A stretch of 64,000 nucleotides of DNA from an uncultured Lachnospiraceae bacterium (lineage in GTDB: Bacteria; Bacillota; Clostridia; Lachnospirales; Lachnospiraceae): assembly GCA_947169935.1 (NCBI GenBank), contig CAMVRS010000004.1, positions 1 through 64,000 of the forward strand, in the 5' to 3' direction. Position 1 is the stretch's first letter, and every line of letters starts with the position of its first letter. Made by a program: the position numbers and the translations under genes. Positions 7,442 through 15,791 of the stretch are shown here, one piece after another. The notes below the pieces were generated by a model. The model ran no database searches, was not told the origin of the DNA, and saw only the letters and a program-made list of their open reading frames with translations.

Positions 7442-8200
7442 TTATGCAACATATAAGGCCAGTTCCAGCGCTATATCAAAATGTCCGGGATCATGCTGGG
7501 TATGTTTCTTCTGATTCTTTTCCATTCTTCTATCCCACTTTGGTGAATCCAGAAGGTCTCCGCAGGTCAGAAAATAATACACATTAAGCCCACGGAAATC
7601 GCACATAGCCTGTACGGCCGCGCATTCCATCTCAACCGAAATACAGCCTTCAGCTTTTCTCTTCTCAAAATTACCACGGGTTTCACGGTGAACCGCATCT
7701 GTCGTCCAGGTCTTTCCCGGGATATAGGGGAGACCCGCTTCCTCCATAAACGCTGCCACCACAGCACTGTTTTTCACAGTAAGATAATCAGATGCAGGTG
7801 CATAATGATAAGAAGTTCCCTCATCCCGGTACGCTTCTGTCGGTACCATTACCTTCCCACGCGCTATTTCCTTATTAAGACAGCCGCTTCCGCCAAAAAC
7901 AACATACTTGTCTGTATTGATAAGCGAAAGCGTATCTTCCATATCAGCAACACATCCGGGCGCTCCGACACAGGACATGTATACCGCAAATGTTTTCCCC
8001 TCATACATGAATCCATATACCGGATTCGCTCCGTTTGAAGAATAGAGATCCCCGATTTTTTCGCACTCGTACTGCTCCAATACATATTTAAGGATCTCAC
8101 AGGAGAAGGTTACTATACATACATCAACCTTCTTCGCCTCCCCATTACGCCATACCTTAATTATCTCTTCCGTTTTGTTATCAAATGTATCTGTTATCAT
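7442..8200 (-). CDS. Nucleoside phosphorylase, uridine phosphorylase-like
   Basis: A 252-residue protein of the PNP/UDP family. The substrate and phosphate motifs visible include the Gly-rich GGSGCLNKEI and the signature SVEMECAAVQAMCDFRGLNV, where the Glu of VEMEC normally contacts the ribose. It would split nucleosides with phosphate into base and ribose-1-phosphate in nucleotide salvage. Base specificity is uncertain; the family also includes purine and MTA phosphorylases. An AAAGGAGAA ribosome site precedes ATG 8200. It stands alone on the minus strand with no other salvage gene adjacent. Confidence 0.85.
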   Translation of the reverse strand: MITDTFDNKTEEIIKVWRNGEAKKVDVCIVTFSCEILKYVLEQYECEKIGDLYSSNGANPVYGFMYEGKTFAVYMSCVGAPGCVADMEDTLSLINTDKYVVFGGSGCLNKEIARGKVMVPTEAYRDEGTSYHYAPASDYLTVKNSAVVAAFMEEAGLPYIPGKTWTTDAVHRETRGNFEKRKAEGCISVEMECAAVQAMCDFRGLNVYYFLTCGDLLDSPKWDRRMEKNQKKHTQHDPGHFDIALELALYVA

Positions 8201-8330
8201 GTCTCTTCTCCTTTCGAAAATATATTATACTATATTACCTTATAACTCTATCTTCAACACCGGGATACGATCATGCCGGCAGTTTTTCTCTTCTTCCGGT
8301 GCATCAGCCGCTTCATTGAAAAATAAGCGC

Positions 8331-8359
8331 TTTCAGTATCTAAACATCTATGATAGAAT
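8331..8359 (+). promoter_or_regulatory. Promoter placing the transcript start at the CmpB-like start codon
   Basis: TTTCAG (8331-8336), 17 nt and TAGAAT (8354-8359). The predicted start near 8366 is only about 3 nt before ATG 8369, and no ribosome site is visible, so the mRNA may be leaderless. Confidence 0.4.
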
Positions 8360-8368
8360 GATCATACT

Positions 8369-8926
8369 ATGAACAATAATACCGACAAGAATAAATATCT
8401 GAATATTTTCCACGACTATATGGAATACTTCCTGGTCTATTCGTTTTTCGGCTGGGTATATGAATCGATATGGTGCTGCATGATATATCACCGCAGGGGA
8501 TTTATAAACCGCGGCTTTCTGTTCGGCCCGTGGCTTCCCGTATACGGTTTTGTATTTTTCATCATATTGGGATTATTTACTTTATTAAAGATAAAGAAAC
8601 CGGTACCCGTATTTGTGACCGGTACTGTTGTTGCGACTCTGTCAGAGCTCATCGCCAGTTATATAATAGATGCGGCTATAGGAAAACCCATGTGGGATTA
8701 CAACGGATACTTTATGAATTTTGACGGGCGTATCGCCCTGGAGCCGTCTTTGATGTTCGGCGTTTTGATCTGCGCGGCGATCTGTCTGATACACCCTGCT
8801 ATCATTAAACTACAGAATAAATTCCGCGGGTCAAAGATCCGTAACATTACTTTTATCATTATCACGGCTTTATTCGTCATAGACCTGATCAGCAGGATAT
8901 GGCTGGGAAGTAATCAGGCCGGCTGA
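8369..8926 (+). CDS. CmpB-type putative ABC transporter permease
   Basis: A 185-residue membrane protein with about five helices. The family hallmark is clear near residues 20-60: FFGWVYESIWCCMIYHRRGF followed by NRGFLFGPWLPVYGFV. This is the pattern of the ABC_trans_CmpB family (Pfam PF06541), whose function is not established. It is not next to an ATPase or binding protein, so a transport role is not supported locally. No Shine-Dalgarno precedes ATG 8369, and the -10 box is 9 nt upstream, so it may be translated from a leaderless message. Confidence 0.8.
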   Translation: MNNNTDKNKYLNIFHDYMEYFLVYSFFGWVYESIWCCMIYHRRGFINRGFLFGPWLPVYGFVFFIILGLFTLLKIKKPVPVFVTGTVVATLSELIASYIIDAAIGKPMWDYNGYFMNFDGRIALEPSLMFGVLICAAICLIHPAIIKLQNKFRGSKIRNITFIIITALFVIDLISRIWLGSNQAG

Positions 8927-8947
8927 ATTTCCCCACCGGAAAAGCAG

Positions 8948-9841
8948 TTAAAACAGATCCAGAGAACTGTCCAGATAAATCTCCTCCCGGACTTTCAGCT
9001 GATATTCAGGCTTTGTCATATAATAAAGCATAAATTCCAGAACAACTGCACTGCCAAGACTGCGGCCTTCGATCTTAAAATGTCTGAAGCCGCCGGGCAT
9101 ATAAATATCACGTATATCGTTAATCCCGATAAACCCGGGATTTTTCATAGCATCCGAAAACCGGTATCCTCTTTCCGCAAAAGGCGATACACAGACATGA
9201 TCCTCACATTCTTCACCCAGGCATTTCCTGCTCACATTCTCATAACAGTTTTTCCTGTCGTAACAATCAAACCGGCAGCATTCGTTGCAAAGGAATTCCA
9301 CTTTTTGCTTAAGTTTTTCAGGCAGGGCCATGAGCTCGGCAAAGCGTCTGTTGAGCCTGAAATCCGGAACAACATATCTGAATTCCTCACGTTTCAATTC
9401 TTCTTCAAAAGCCTTAAATTCCGTAAGCACCTTCGTTGTTGAAGAAACAAAATAGAACCCCGGATAGTTCTTTTTTATATGCTCCAGCAGAATATCCGAA
9501 TATATGATAACTCCGTTCGATACCCGGCCGTTGTTTTCAAACAATGTGCATAATGAATTGCATTTTTTATCCGAAAGATGATCTTTCGTTATCAGAGAAT
9601 TGCTGAAAGTAAGACGCGTGGAAATCCCGTATTCCCGCATAAGAGCTGCAACATCTTCAGGATCCTCTTCTCCGAAACCTGTGCGCCCGCCTCCCCATAT
9701 GCAGTCTGCAGGAGCTCCGTATATGGATCCTATCTCACAGTCATCATAAAAATATTCCCTGCGCTCCTTAAAGAGCGGAAGGAATACTTTATACAGCTCA
9801 CAAAATTCAAACAGTCCCGGAAGGTGATAATATATCTTCAT
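8948..9841 (-). CDS. U32-peptidase-like TIM-barrel protein
   Basis: A 297-residue protein from ATG 9841, which overlaps the stop of the upstream phosphatase as ATGA; the longer frame upstream is inside that gene. It resembles U32-type (collagenase-like) barrel proteins: a repeated strand pattern (FYFVSSTTKVL, YVVPDFRLNRRF) and a Cys cluster (FLCNECCRFDCYDRKNCYEN, then C and CEDHVC) as seen around Fe-S or metal sites in that superfamily. The actual activity is unknown; some relatives are RNA or quinone hydroxylation factors rather than peptidases. It is the last gene of a four-gene overlapping run with the HD-GYP sensor. Confidence 0.55.
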   Translation of the reverse strand: MKIYYHLPGLFEFCELYKVFLPLFKERREYFYDDCEIGSIYGAPADCIWGGGRTGFGEEDPEDVAALMREYGISTRLTFSNSLITKDHLSDKKCNSLCTLFENNGRVSNGVIIYSDILLEHIKKNYPGFYFVSSTTKVLTEFKAFEEELKREEFRYVVPDFRLNRRFAELMALPEKLKQKVEFLCNECCRFDCYDRKNCYENVSRKCLGEECEDHVCVSPFAERGYRFSDAMKNPGFIGINDIRDIYMPGGFRHFKIEGRSLGSAVVLEFMLYYMTKPEYQLKVREEIYLDSSLDLF

Positions 9842-10395
9842 TTGAGTTTCATCAGTTTGCAGTTTGCTATCCCGTCTTTCCAGAAATCCGCAACGCCCCG
9901 CCCCTTTACCTGACATATTATGCTGGAATTCATGGCGCCATGTCCTACTATAAGCACATCCTTTCCTTCTGCCAGCAGAGGATCGACCGCTTCTTTAAGA
10001 AACGCTCCCGTCCTGTCAAACAGTTCCTGCATGCTTTCTGCTCCTTCGGGAGGAGTATCATAATTAGCAGGATCCATAAAAAATGTATATACGGGACTTT
10101 CCGGATGCTCAAAACAGTTTGTCTCTCCCTCGCTGCTGCCGAAACACATCTCCATAAGCCGGTCATCATATATTACGGGAACATCCCTGCCTTTTAAAAG
10201 TATTTCTGCAGTCTGCTTAGCCCTGTTTAACGGCGAACAGAAACATACATCAAAATGTACATCCCTGTATTCTTCTGACGCTTCCTCCGCCATTTTTATA
10301 CCTTCTACATTAAGGTTTGTATCCGTGCGTCCCTGAAGCTTGTGCATGTCGTTCCAGTCGGTTCTGCCATGTCGTATTATGTACAGCATGATCAC
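9838..10395 (-). CDS. Histidine phosphatase (phosphoglycerate mutase superfamily)
   Basis: A 185-residue protein. The catalytic RHG is at the N-terminus (MIMLYIIRHGRTDWND), the second Arg in FCSPLNRAKQTAEI, and the second catalytic His in VLIVGHGAMNS. All residues needed for phosphoryl transfer via phosphohistidine are present. Members act on phosphosugars, alpha-ribazole phosphate or similar; no cobalamin genes lie near. It overlaps the BMP gene upstream and the U32-like gene downstream by 4 nt each, so it is translated with them. Confidence 0.9.
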   Translation of the reverse strand: MIMLYIIRHGRTDWNDMHKLQGRTDTNLNVEGIKMAEEASEEYRDVHFDVCFCSPLNRAKQTAEILLKGRDVPVIYDDRLMEMCFGSSEGETNCFEHPESPVYTFFMDPANYDTPPEGAESMQELFDRTGAFLKEAVDPLLAEGKDVLIVGHGAMNSSIICQVKGRGVADFWKDGIANCKLMKLK

Positions 10396-11585
10396 TCCAC
10401 CACCGTTATTATATCATTAAGCATATAATGGAACAGCGGATATGATGTGTCTGCATTCTCTATGTACGCTTCCTGCAGATCCACCGTATCCGTGGGATCA
10501 TCGGGATTTACACCGGTATATTTACCGCGGAATACAAAATCCGTATCCCCGCGCATGAAAAGCTCTATGGCATTATCCATGGCCTTCTGTGTATCCGGCG
10601 CTGCGATCTGCTGGTTCAGATCGATCATCTCCACCCAGCCCTTTTCAAAGCCGGCGGATGCATCTGTTCCATGGATACGGGCGGATACAACAGATTCTAT
10701 CTTCTTATTTTTGGCAACTGCTTCGACAGCCGCCAGTACATAAGGTTCCCAGCATATCCTTGAAGTAACAAGTGATGAACCCGGAGCAACCTCTGACATA
10801 CTCTGATTGTTTCCGACAAAATATACCGGTCTTTCTTCCGAAGCCTCCTCACATGCAATAGCAGGTCCTATGGTATCCGTATGCTGTGAGATTATCACGC
10901 ATCCGTTATCGATCAGCTTCTCAGCTGTAGTCTTTTCCAGAGTGTAACTGCTCCAGGTCTGCGTATAACTTACCTGCATCACAGCCTGAGGCACTATGGA
11001 TCTTACTCCCAGCAGAAAGGCAGTATAACCGGAGATGACTTCAGACGTAGGGAAAGCAGCCACATAACCTACGATTGCCTGATCTTCGGTGATGATACCG
11101 TCCGCTATCATCTTCTTTATCTCCATGCCTGCAGCTATACCGCTGACATATCTTCCCTGGTATGCTTCGCCCTTAAAGGTATGGTAGTTTTCCGGAACGC
11201 TCTTATCACTCATATCCATATAAGAGGTCTGGCAGAACTGTGTATTGGGATACTCGGGTGCCAGCTGCATAACAAGCTCGCTGTATCCGTTAAAGAATAT
11301 TATATCGCAGCCCTTATCCGCCAGATCCCTTAAAGGTTCTTCCATCTCATCATCCAGCACATTGCTGCAGGTAATAATAGTCACCCGCTCTCCGTACTGT
11401 TTTTCCACGGCATCCTTCGCAAGTGAAAAATTATAGGTATAGGGCGTGCTCTCATCATTATCATAAATAAATCCGACTTTTATATGCTCCTTTACACCCG
11501 AAAGATTCATAAGCTTTAAGCCCGCTACAAAAGCAGCCAGTATGACCAGGCAGGTTAACGCAGTTGTTATGTATACTCGTTTCAT
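10392..11585 (-). CDS. Membrane-anchored BMP-family binding protein
   Basis: A 397-residue protein of the BMP/PnrA-like family (Pfam PF02608) that usually binds nucleosides for ABC importers: VGFIYDNDESTPYTYNFSLA, GCDIIFFNGYSELVMQLAPE, and the late segment FRGKYTGVNP. Unlike the transporter-linked members it lacks a lipobox Cys. It has a single N-terminal hydrophobic helix (about 5-27) that would anchor it. No permease or ATPase is nearby. It overlaps the HD-GYP sensor gene by 4 nt, so it may be a ligand-binding partner that feeds that sensor rather than a transporter part (inference). Confidence 0.8.
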   Translation of the reverse strand: MKRVYITTALTCLVILAAFVAGLKLMNLSGVKEHIKVGFIYDNDESTPYTYNFSLAKDAVEKQYGERVTIITCSNVLDDEMEEPLRDLADKGCDIIFFNGYSELVMQLAPEYPNTQFCQTSYMDMSDKSVPENYHTFKGEAYQGRYVSGIAAGMEIKKMIADGIITEDQAIVGYVAAFPTSEVISGYTAFLLGVRSIVPQAVMQVSYTQTWSSYTLEKTTAEKLIDNGCVIISQHTDTIGPAIACEEASEERPVYFVGNNQSMSEVAPGSSLVTSRICWEPYVLAAVEAVAKNKKIESVVSARIHGTDASAGFEKGWVEMIDLNQQIAAPDTQKAMDNAIELFMRGDTDFVFRGKYTGVNPDDPTDTVDLQEAYIENADTSYPLFHYMLNDIITVVE

Positions 11586-14500
11586 GACTTCTTCCCCTTC
11601 TTATGTTTCTTATTCTCTTTCTTTTCAGGAGCCTCCGCCTTATTCTCTTCCTTTTTCTCTTCAGCCGGTTCCGGTTTTACATCTTCTTTTTTCTCTTCAG
11701 CTGCCTCAGGCTTTGTATCTTCTTTTTTTACATCCTCTTTTACTTCTTCACTTTTCATCTCGGCAGCCTGGATCTTCTTATCCTCTTCCACACGGCGTCT
11801 GAGTTCTTCCTGCGCCTCCTGATCTGCCTCTGCCTGCTGAATCTCTGCACGTTTCTGGGCATATAGTTCTTCCAGATTTATTATACCTTTATCGATCAGG
11901 CGTATGAACGCATCCAGCGCATCGGGATCGAACTGTGTTCCGCGACCGCGCTGCATTTCATTCATAACATAATCCGTATCCATATGATTTCGGTAAACAC
12001 GGTTGGATGTCATTGCATCGAAAGCATCTGCCACTCCGATTATACGCGCATAGATCGGGATCTCCTCACCCTTAAGTCCATCCGGATATCCTTTGCCGTC
12101 ATAACGTTCATGATGATAACGCGTTCCGTCCGTAACATGTTCTACCAGCGTAAAGTCCTTTAATATCTCTGCGCCTCGTATAACGTGGGATTTCATCAAG
12201 CCATACTCCTCATCCGTCAGACGTCCCACTTTATTAAGAACTCTGTCGGGAACGGCTATCTTACCTATATCATGCATCTGCGCGGCTTTTCGAAGATTTG
12301 AAATACCCTTCTCCTTCTGCCACCATTTGAATATACCCATCTCCTGTGCAATAAGTGCAGAATACTCTGCCACACGCATGGAATGCTGGTGTGTACGCAC
12401 ATCCTTGGCATCGACTGCGTTCGCTATAGCCATGACTGTTTCATTAGCCATATTCAATTTGATCTGCTGCTGGTTGAGCTGTCTCTGGACGATAAGCCAG
12501 GTAATCCATATAAGGAAAAGTGAAAGCAGCAGTATCATGTATACCAGAAAGCCCGGCTGTTCATACATCTCACCGATCTTTATGATCTCAAACTTACGCT
12601 CTTCAAGCACGCGTTCACCGGAACTGTCAAAAATCGCCAGCCGGAAAGTATAAGTACCGGCAGGAAGATTTGTATAAATGATATTGTTCAGACTATTCTG
12701 GGGAACTATGGTCCATTGCTTTTCAAACCCCTCAAGTTTATAACCCACATTAGGCTCCTGAATGGTATAGTTCAAGATCTCCGGCCCCAGCTCAATACGG
12801 TGAATCCCCTGTCCTACGGTAATAGAACCCGTGCGGTCCATAGGCTGCAGCACACCATCCAGGCGGATAGACGCCAGCTGCATCCTGTAGGAACGTATAT
12901 CACTGTTATACTTATCTACGTCAATTATATATACGCCTGTATCACAGGGAAGGAACAGCTCACCATTTCCGTTGTAATAATTCCAGGAATTGGCTGTCAG
13001 CGAAGTACCCAGACCTCTGCGGGCATCCAGAAGCTCCCAGGCCAGCTCACCGCCTTCAACCAGTTCATCACGCTCCACCACATATATACCTGCACTGGAC
13101 ATAACAAACAACGTATCTTCATCTTTGACCCAGATATCATAATTATTGAAATACGGGAATTCATCCAGTTCACGGATGGATCCGTTCTCTTCAAGATAGC
13201 TCAGACTGTTGCTGGTTACGATGAACACGCCCTCAGACTTGGGATCCTTTACGGTTCGTAGTATAACGCCACTGCTCAGACCGTCTTCACGGGTTATCAT
13301 ATCTATCACTTCCCCGTCTTTGAGGACTGCTATGCCATCTCCGTCCGTACCTGCCAGGATAGTACCGTCAGCCCTTTCCGTAATGGTCAGTATCATTGAA
13401 TTGATCAGTCCGTCCTCATTACGTATGGTCTTTACTATCTTGTGATCCTTTATATAGCTTATACCTGTATCACCTGCTGCCAGGATGGTACCGTCGGAAA
13501 GCCCTGTCACGATACGCGCACGGCTTCCGAAGCTGCCGTCATCAGCGTTGTACGTCCAGGATCTGCCATTGGGCGAAAACTCCATCAGACCATTGCCGTA
13601 AGTACATACCCAGAGATGGTTTTCAGTATCCACATACATGCAGCGGATACGTCTGCCTGTCAGTTCTGCGGTAAGATCATTTTCTATCTGACGGCGGCAG
13701 TTCCTGTCAACCACATCCAGCCCCTTATCCGTACCGATGTAATAGCAGTTCTGCCATGCAACGATGGCATTGACCACCCTGCGCTCCATTCCCACGGCAC
13801 TGTATACATCCTTGAAAGGAGATTTTGCCAGACGCAGAAGTCCAAGTCTGGAAGAAGTAAACCAGAGATTTCCCTGGTAATCATAAAGCATATTATCGAT
13901 GGAATTGTTAAAATCGTTTGTGTTAAGAATATGATAACCGTCTGCATCTATATAGGATACACCGCTGTCCGTAGAAAGGAAAAGTGTACCGTCACTGATA
14001 TAATTCAGATTATTGATGCTGTTAACATCCTTACAGGTCGTAATATCAAGCTGCTTAAGATCATCTCCCGAAACATCATAACTGTATATATTATTGGTGG
14101 AAGACCCGACCATCAGCGTTCCGTCCGGTGCAAAAGCACAGCAGTTGAAAAGCTCCTGATCGTCAGGCAGCTGCAGGGAAGTTAAGACGTTTCCGTTTTT
14201 CAAAAGGAAAAGACGACCGTCAGAAGCAATAGTCGCCACATGCCCGTATTCATCGGCAGTAATGCTGTCGGCATAATTCACTTCTTCCAGGGTATTTGCA
14301 GCCTTAAGACCATTGTTCATAACCAGGATCTGCATGCTGCCTGTGGTACCCACATAATAATATCCATCCGTTGCACGGATAATGCAGCGCACGGAATTTG
14401 AAGGGAGTCCGCTGTTCTGGTCAAGGACGTTTACCACCTTTTCACGGATCACAATAGAAAGACCGTTATCATTTGTTCCGATCCACAGACGGCCTTCTTC

Positions 14501-15379
14501 ATCAACATACAGGCAGTTTACATTCTTAACGGATTCATAATCATCCACCCATCTGAATTCACGGCCGTTATATCGGTAAAGCCCCGCATAGGTACCTATC
14601 CAAAGAACGCCGTCATTGGTCTGCGCGATATCATTTGCTTCACCGCAGGGCAGACCGTTATTGCTGCTGTATACTGTCTGTACATAATCGTTATAATCGG
14701 GCGTATCATTCAGGGAACCCGCCTCTGCCTTAAGTGGTGCGAAAACAGATGAATATAAGGAAACGAATAAGAACAGCGCGGTACCTGCTATCCCTCCGGC
14801 CTTTATCCCGGCTTCCTTATTCTCTTTTATCCTGTCATTATTCCTCATATGCCGTATCAGGATAATGATATAAACCGCAGCTATGGTAAGCACCTTATCG
14901 GCAAACTCGATCGCCAGCTGTCCCAGCATATAGCAAAAGAAAGGTGTCAATCCCTTCTCTTTAAAATAACTTATAACACCGTCGCCCCATTTATTACCGG
15001 TAAGTCCGTGATTCAGGATGATATTAAGAGGTACAGATACAACAAGAGCAACCACCATGCATAAGGTGGCTGCTACCATAAAGCCGTAGAAACGATCAAA
15101 CCACTTCTTGCGGGCTGCAACACCAACAATGATGCCAAGAGCGATACTGGTGAGTGAATAAGCTGCAGAAATATTATTGACCACGGAATAAGCTATATTT
15201 CCGGTCAGGCCTACAATAGCGCCGCAAACCGCCCCCCCGACATAGGCGCAAAGCGCCGTACCAAAAGAGTCCGCCCAGATCGGTAATTCAAGCCAGACAG
15301 CTATAAGCTTGCCACCCAGATTAAGGGCTACACACATTGCAACAAAAAGAACGACCTGCCAGGTCTTCCACTTTTTCAT
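11582..15379 (-). CDS. S-component-like / beta-propeller / HD-GYP signalling protein
   Basis: A 1265-residue protein. Residues 1 to about 185 hold about six membrane helices resembling an ECF-transporter substrate-binding S component (LPIWADSFGTALCAYVGGAV, GAIVGLTGNI). A further helix follows at about 200. From about 230 to 790 come two-component-regulator propeller repeats (GLPCGEANDIAQTNDGVLWI, LWVCTYGNGLMEF), then a Y_Y_Y-like domain (GYKLEGFEKQW) and a helix near 960. The HD-GYP domain lies at about 1000-1180 with MHDIGK and HHERYDGKGYPDGL, all motifs intact, suggesting c-di-GMP hydrolysis. The last 75 residues are Lys/Glu repeats. It has its own TTTACA-17-TATAAT promoter. The S-component fusion is unusual; that part of the call is inference from pattern. 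Confidence 0.8.
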   Translation of the reverse strand: MKKWKTWQVVLFVAMCVALNLGGKLIAVWLELPIWADSFGTALCAYVGGAVCGAIVGLTGNIAYSVVNNISAAYSLTSIALGIIVGVAARKKWFDRFYGFMVAATLCMVVALVVSVPLNIILNHGLTGNKWGDGVISYFKEKGLTPFFCYMLGQLAIEFADKVLTIAAVYIIILIRHMRNNDRIKENKEAGIKAGGIAGTALFLFVSLYSSVFAPLKAEAGSLNDTPDYNDYVQTVYSSNNGLPCGEANDIAQTNDGVLWIGTYAGLYRYNGREFRWVDDYESVKNVNCLYVDEEGRLWIGTNDNGLSIVIREKVVNVLDQNSGLPSNSVRCIIRATDGYYYVGTTGSMQILVMNNGLKAANTLEEVNYADSITADEYGHVATIASDGRLFLLKNGNVLTSLQLPDDQELFNCCAFAPDGTLMVGSSTNNIYSYDVSGDDLKQLDITTCKDVNSINNLNYISDGTLFLSTDSGVSYIDADGYHILNTNDFNNSIDNMLYDYQGNLWFTSSRLGLLRLAKSPFKDVYSAVGMERRVVNAIVAWQNCYYIGTDKGLDVVDRNCRRQIENDLTAELTGRRIRCMYVDTENHLWVCTYGNGLMEFSPNGRSWTYNADDGSFGSRARIVTGLSDGTILAAGDTGISYIKDHKIVKTIRNEDGLINSMILTITERADGTILAGTDGDGIAVLKDGEVIDMITREDGLSSGVILRTVKDPKSEGVFIVTSNSLSYLEENGSIRELDEFPYFNNYDIWVKDEDTLFVMSSAGIYVVERDELVEGGELAWELLDARRGLGTSLTANSWNYYNGNGELFLPCDTGVYIIDVDKYNSDIRSYRMQLASIRLDGVLQPMDRTGSITVGQGIHRIELGPEILNYTIQEPNVGYKLEGFEKQWTIVPQNSLNNIIYTNLPAGTYTFRLAIFDSSGERVLEERKFEIIKIGEMYEQPGFLVYMILLLSLFLIWITWLIVQRQLNQQQIKLNMANETVMAIANAVDAKDVRTHQHSMRVAEYSALIAQEMGIFKWWQKEKGISNLRKAAQMHDIGKIAVPDRVLNKVGRLTDEEYGLMKSHVIRGAEILKDFTLVEHVTDGTRYHHERYDGKGYPDGLKGEEIPIYARIIGVADAFDAMTSNRVYRNHMDTDYVMNEMQRGRGTQFDPDALDAFIRLIDKGIINLEELYAQKRAEIQQAEADQEAQEELRRRVEEDKKIQAAEMKSEEVKEDVKKEDTKPEAAEEKKEDVKPEPAEEKKEENKAEAPEKKENKKHKKGKKS

Positions 15380-15412
15380 CTGTTCAATCTCCTCCCCGAA
15401 TCATGCACGATA

Positions 15413-15441
15413 ATTATAGCAAAGTGAATTCAGACTGTAAA
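15413..15441 (-). promoter_or_regulatory. Promoter of the HD-GYP/BMP operon
   Basis: On the minus strand TTTACA (15436-15441), 17 nt and TATAAT (15413-15418), followed by GGGGAGGAG as ribosome site before ATG 15379. Confidence 0.65.
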
Positions 15442-15450
15442 TCTGCCTTA

Positions 15451-15789
15451 TCAGAGCATGTTCTCAAGAAGCCTTTTCTTTTCCTCTATTTTTTCAAGAT
15501 ACTGCGTATAATCTGCTTCGGATCTGTTCCTCAAAAGCTCGACCATCTCGTTTACCGGCTCACATAAAGGAGTCAGCGCCAGATTTGCCAGAACGCCCTT
15601 GAGCTTATGCGCCTCCTCAAAAGCAGCGTCCGGATCATTCGCCTCCACTGCAGCCCTGAGCTCTTCAAAGCCTTTATCCTTTAATACCTTATCCACCAGT
15701 TTAAGATAAAAAGCCTCATTATTCATGCATCTTGCCAGTCCCTCTTCAACGTTAGCTCCGTATTCCTTAAGCCCTTCTACTGTGATCAT
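15451..15789 (-). CDS. Stand-alone HPt phosphotransfer protein
   Basis: A 112-residue protein consisting of one histidine phosphotransfer domain. The phospho-accepting His is in FEEAHKLKGVLANLALTPL, the conserved HPt helix. Such proteins pass phosphate between a hybrid kinase and a response regulator. It follows the receiver-GGDEF-EAL gene by 2 nt with an AGGAGG site, so that receiver is its likely partner. No histidine kinase is encoded in this window, so the donor must be elsewhere. Confidence 0.85.
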   Translation of the reverse strand: MITVEGLKEYGANVEEGLARCMNNEAFYLKLVDKVLKDKGFEELRAAVEANDPDAAFEEAHKLKGVLANLALTPLCEPVNEMVELLRNRSEADYTQYLEKIEEKKRLLENML

Positions 15790-15791
15790 CC

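Noticed and set aside
9842..9916. Longer start for the U32-like protein
   Set aside because: It lies inside the phosphatase gene; ATGA overlap at 9838-9841 is the likelier start.
11603..11866. Plus-strand open frames rich in Leu/Phe opposite the HD-GYP tail
   Set aside because: They are antisense shadows of the Lys/Glu repeat tail.
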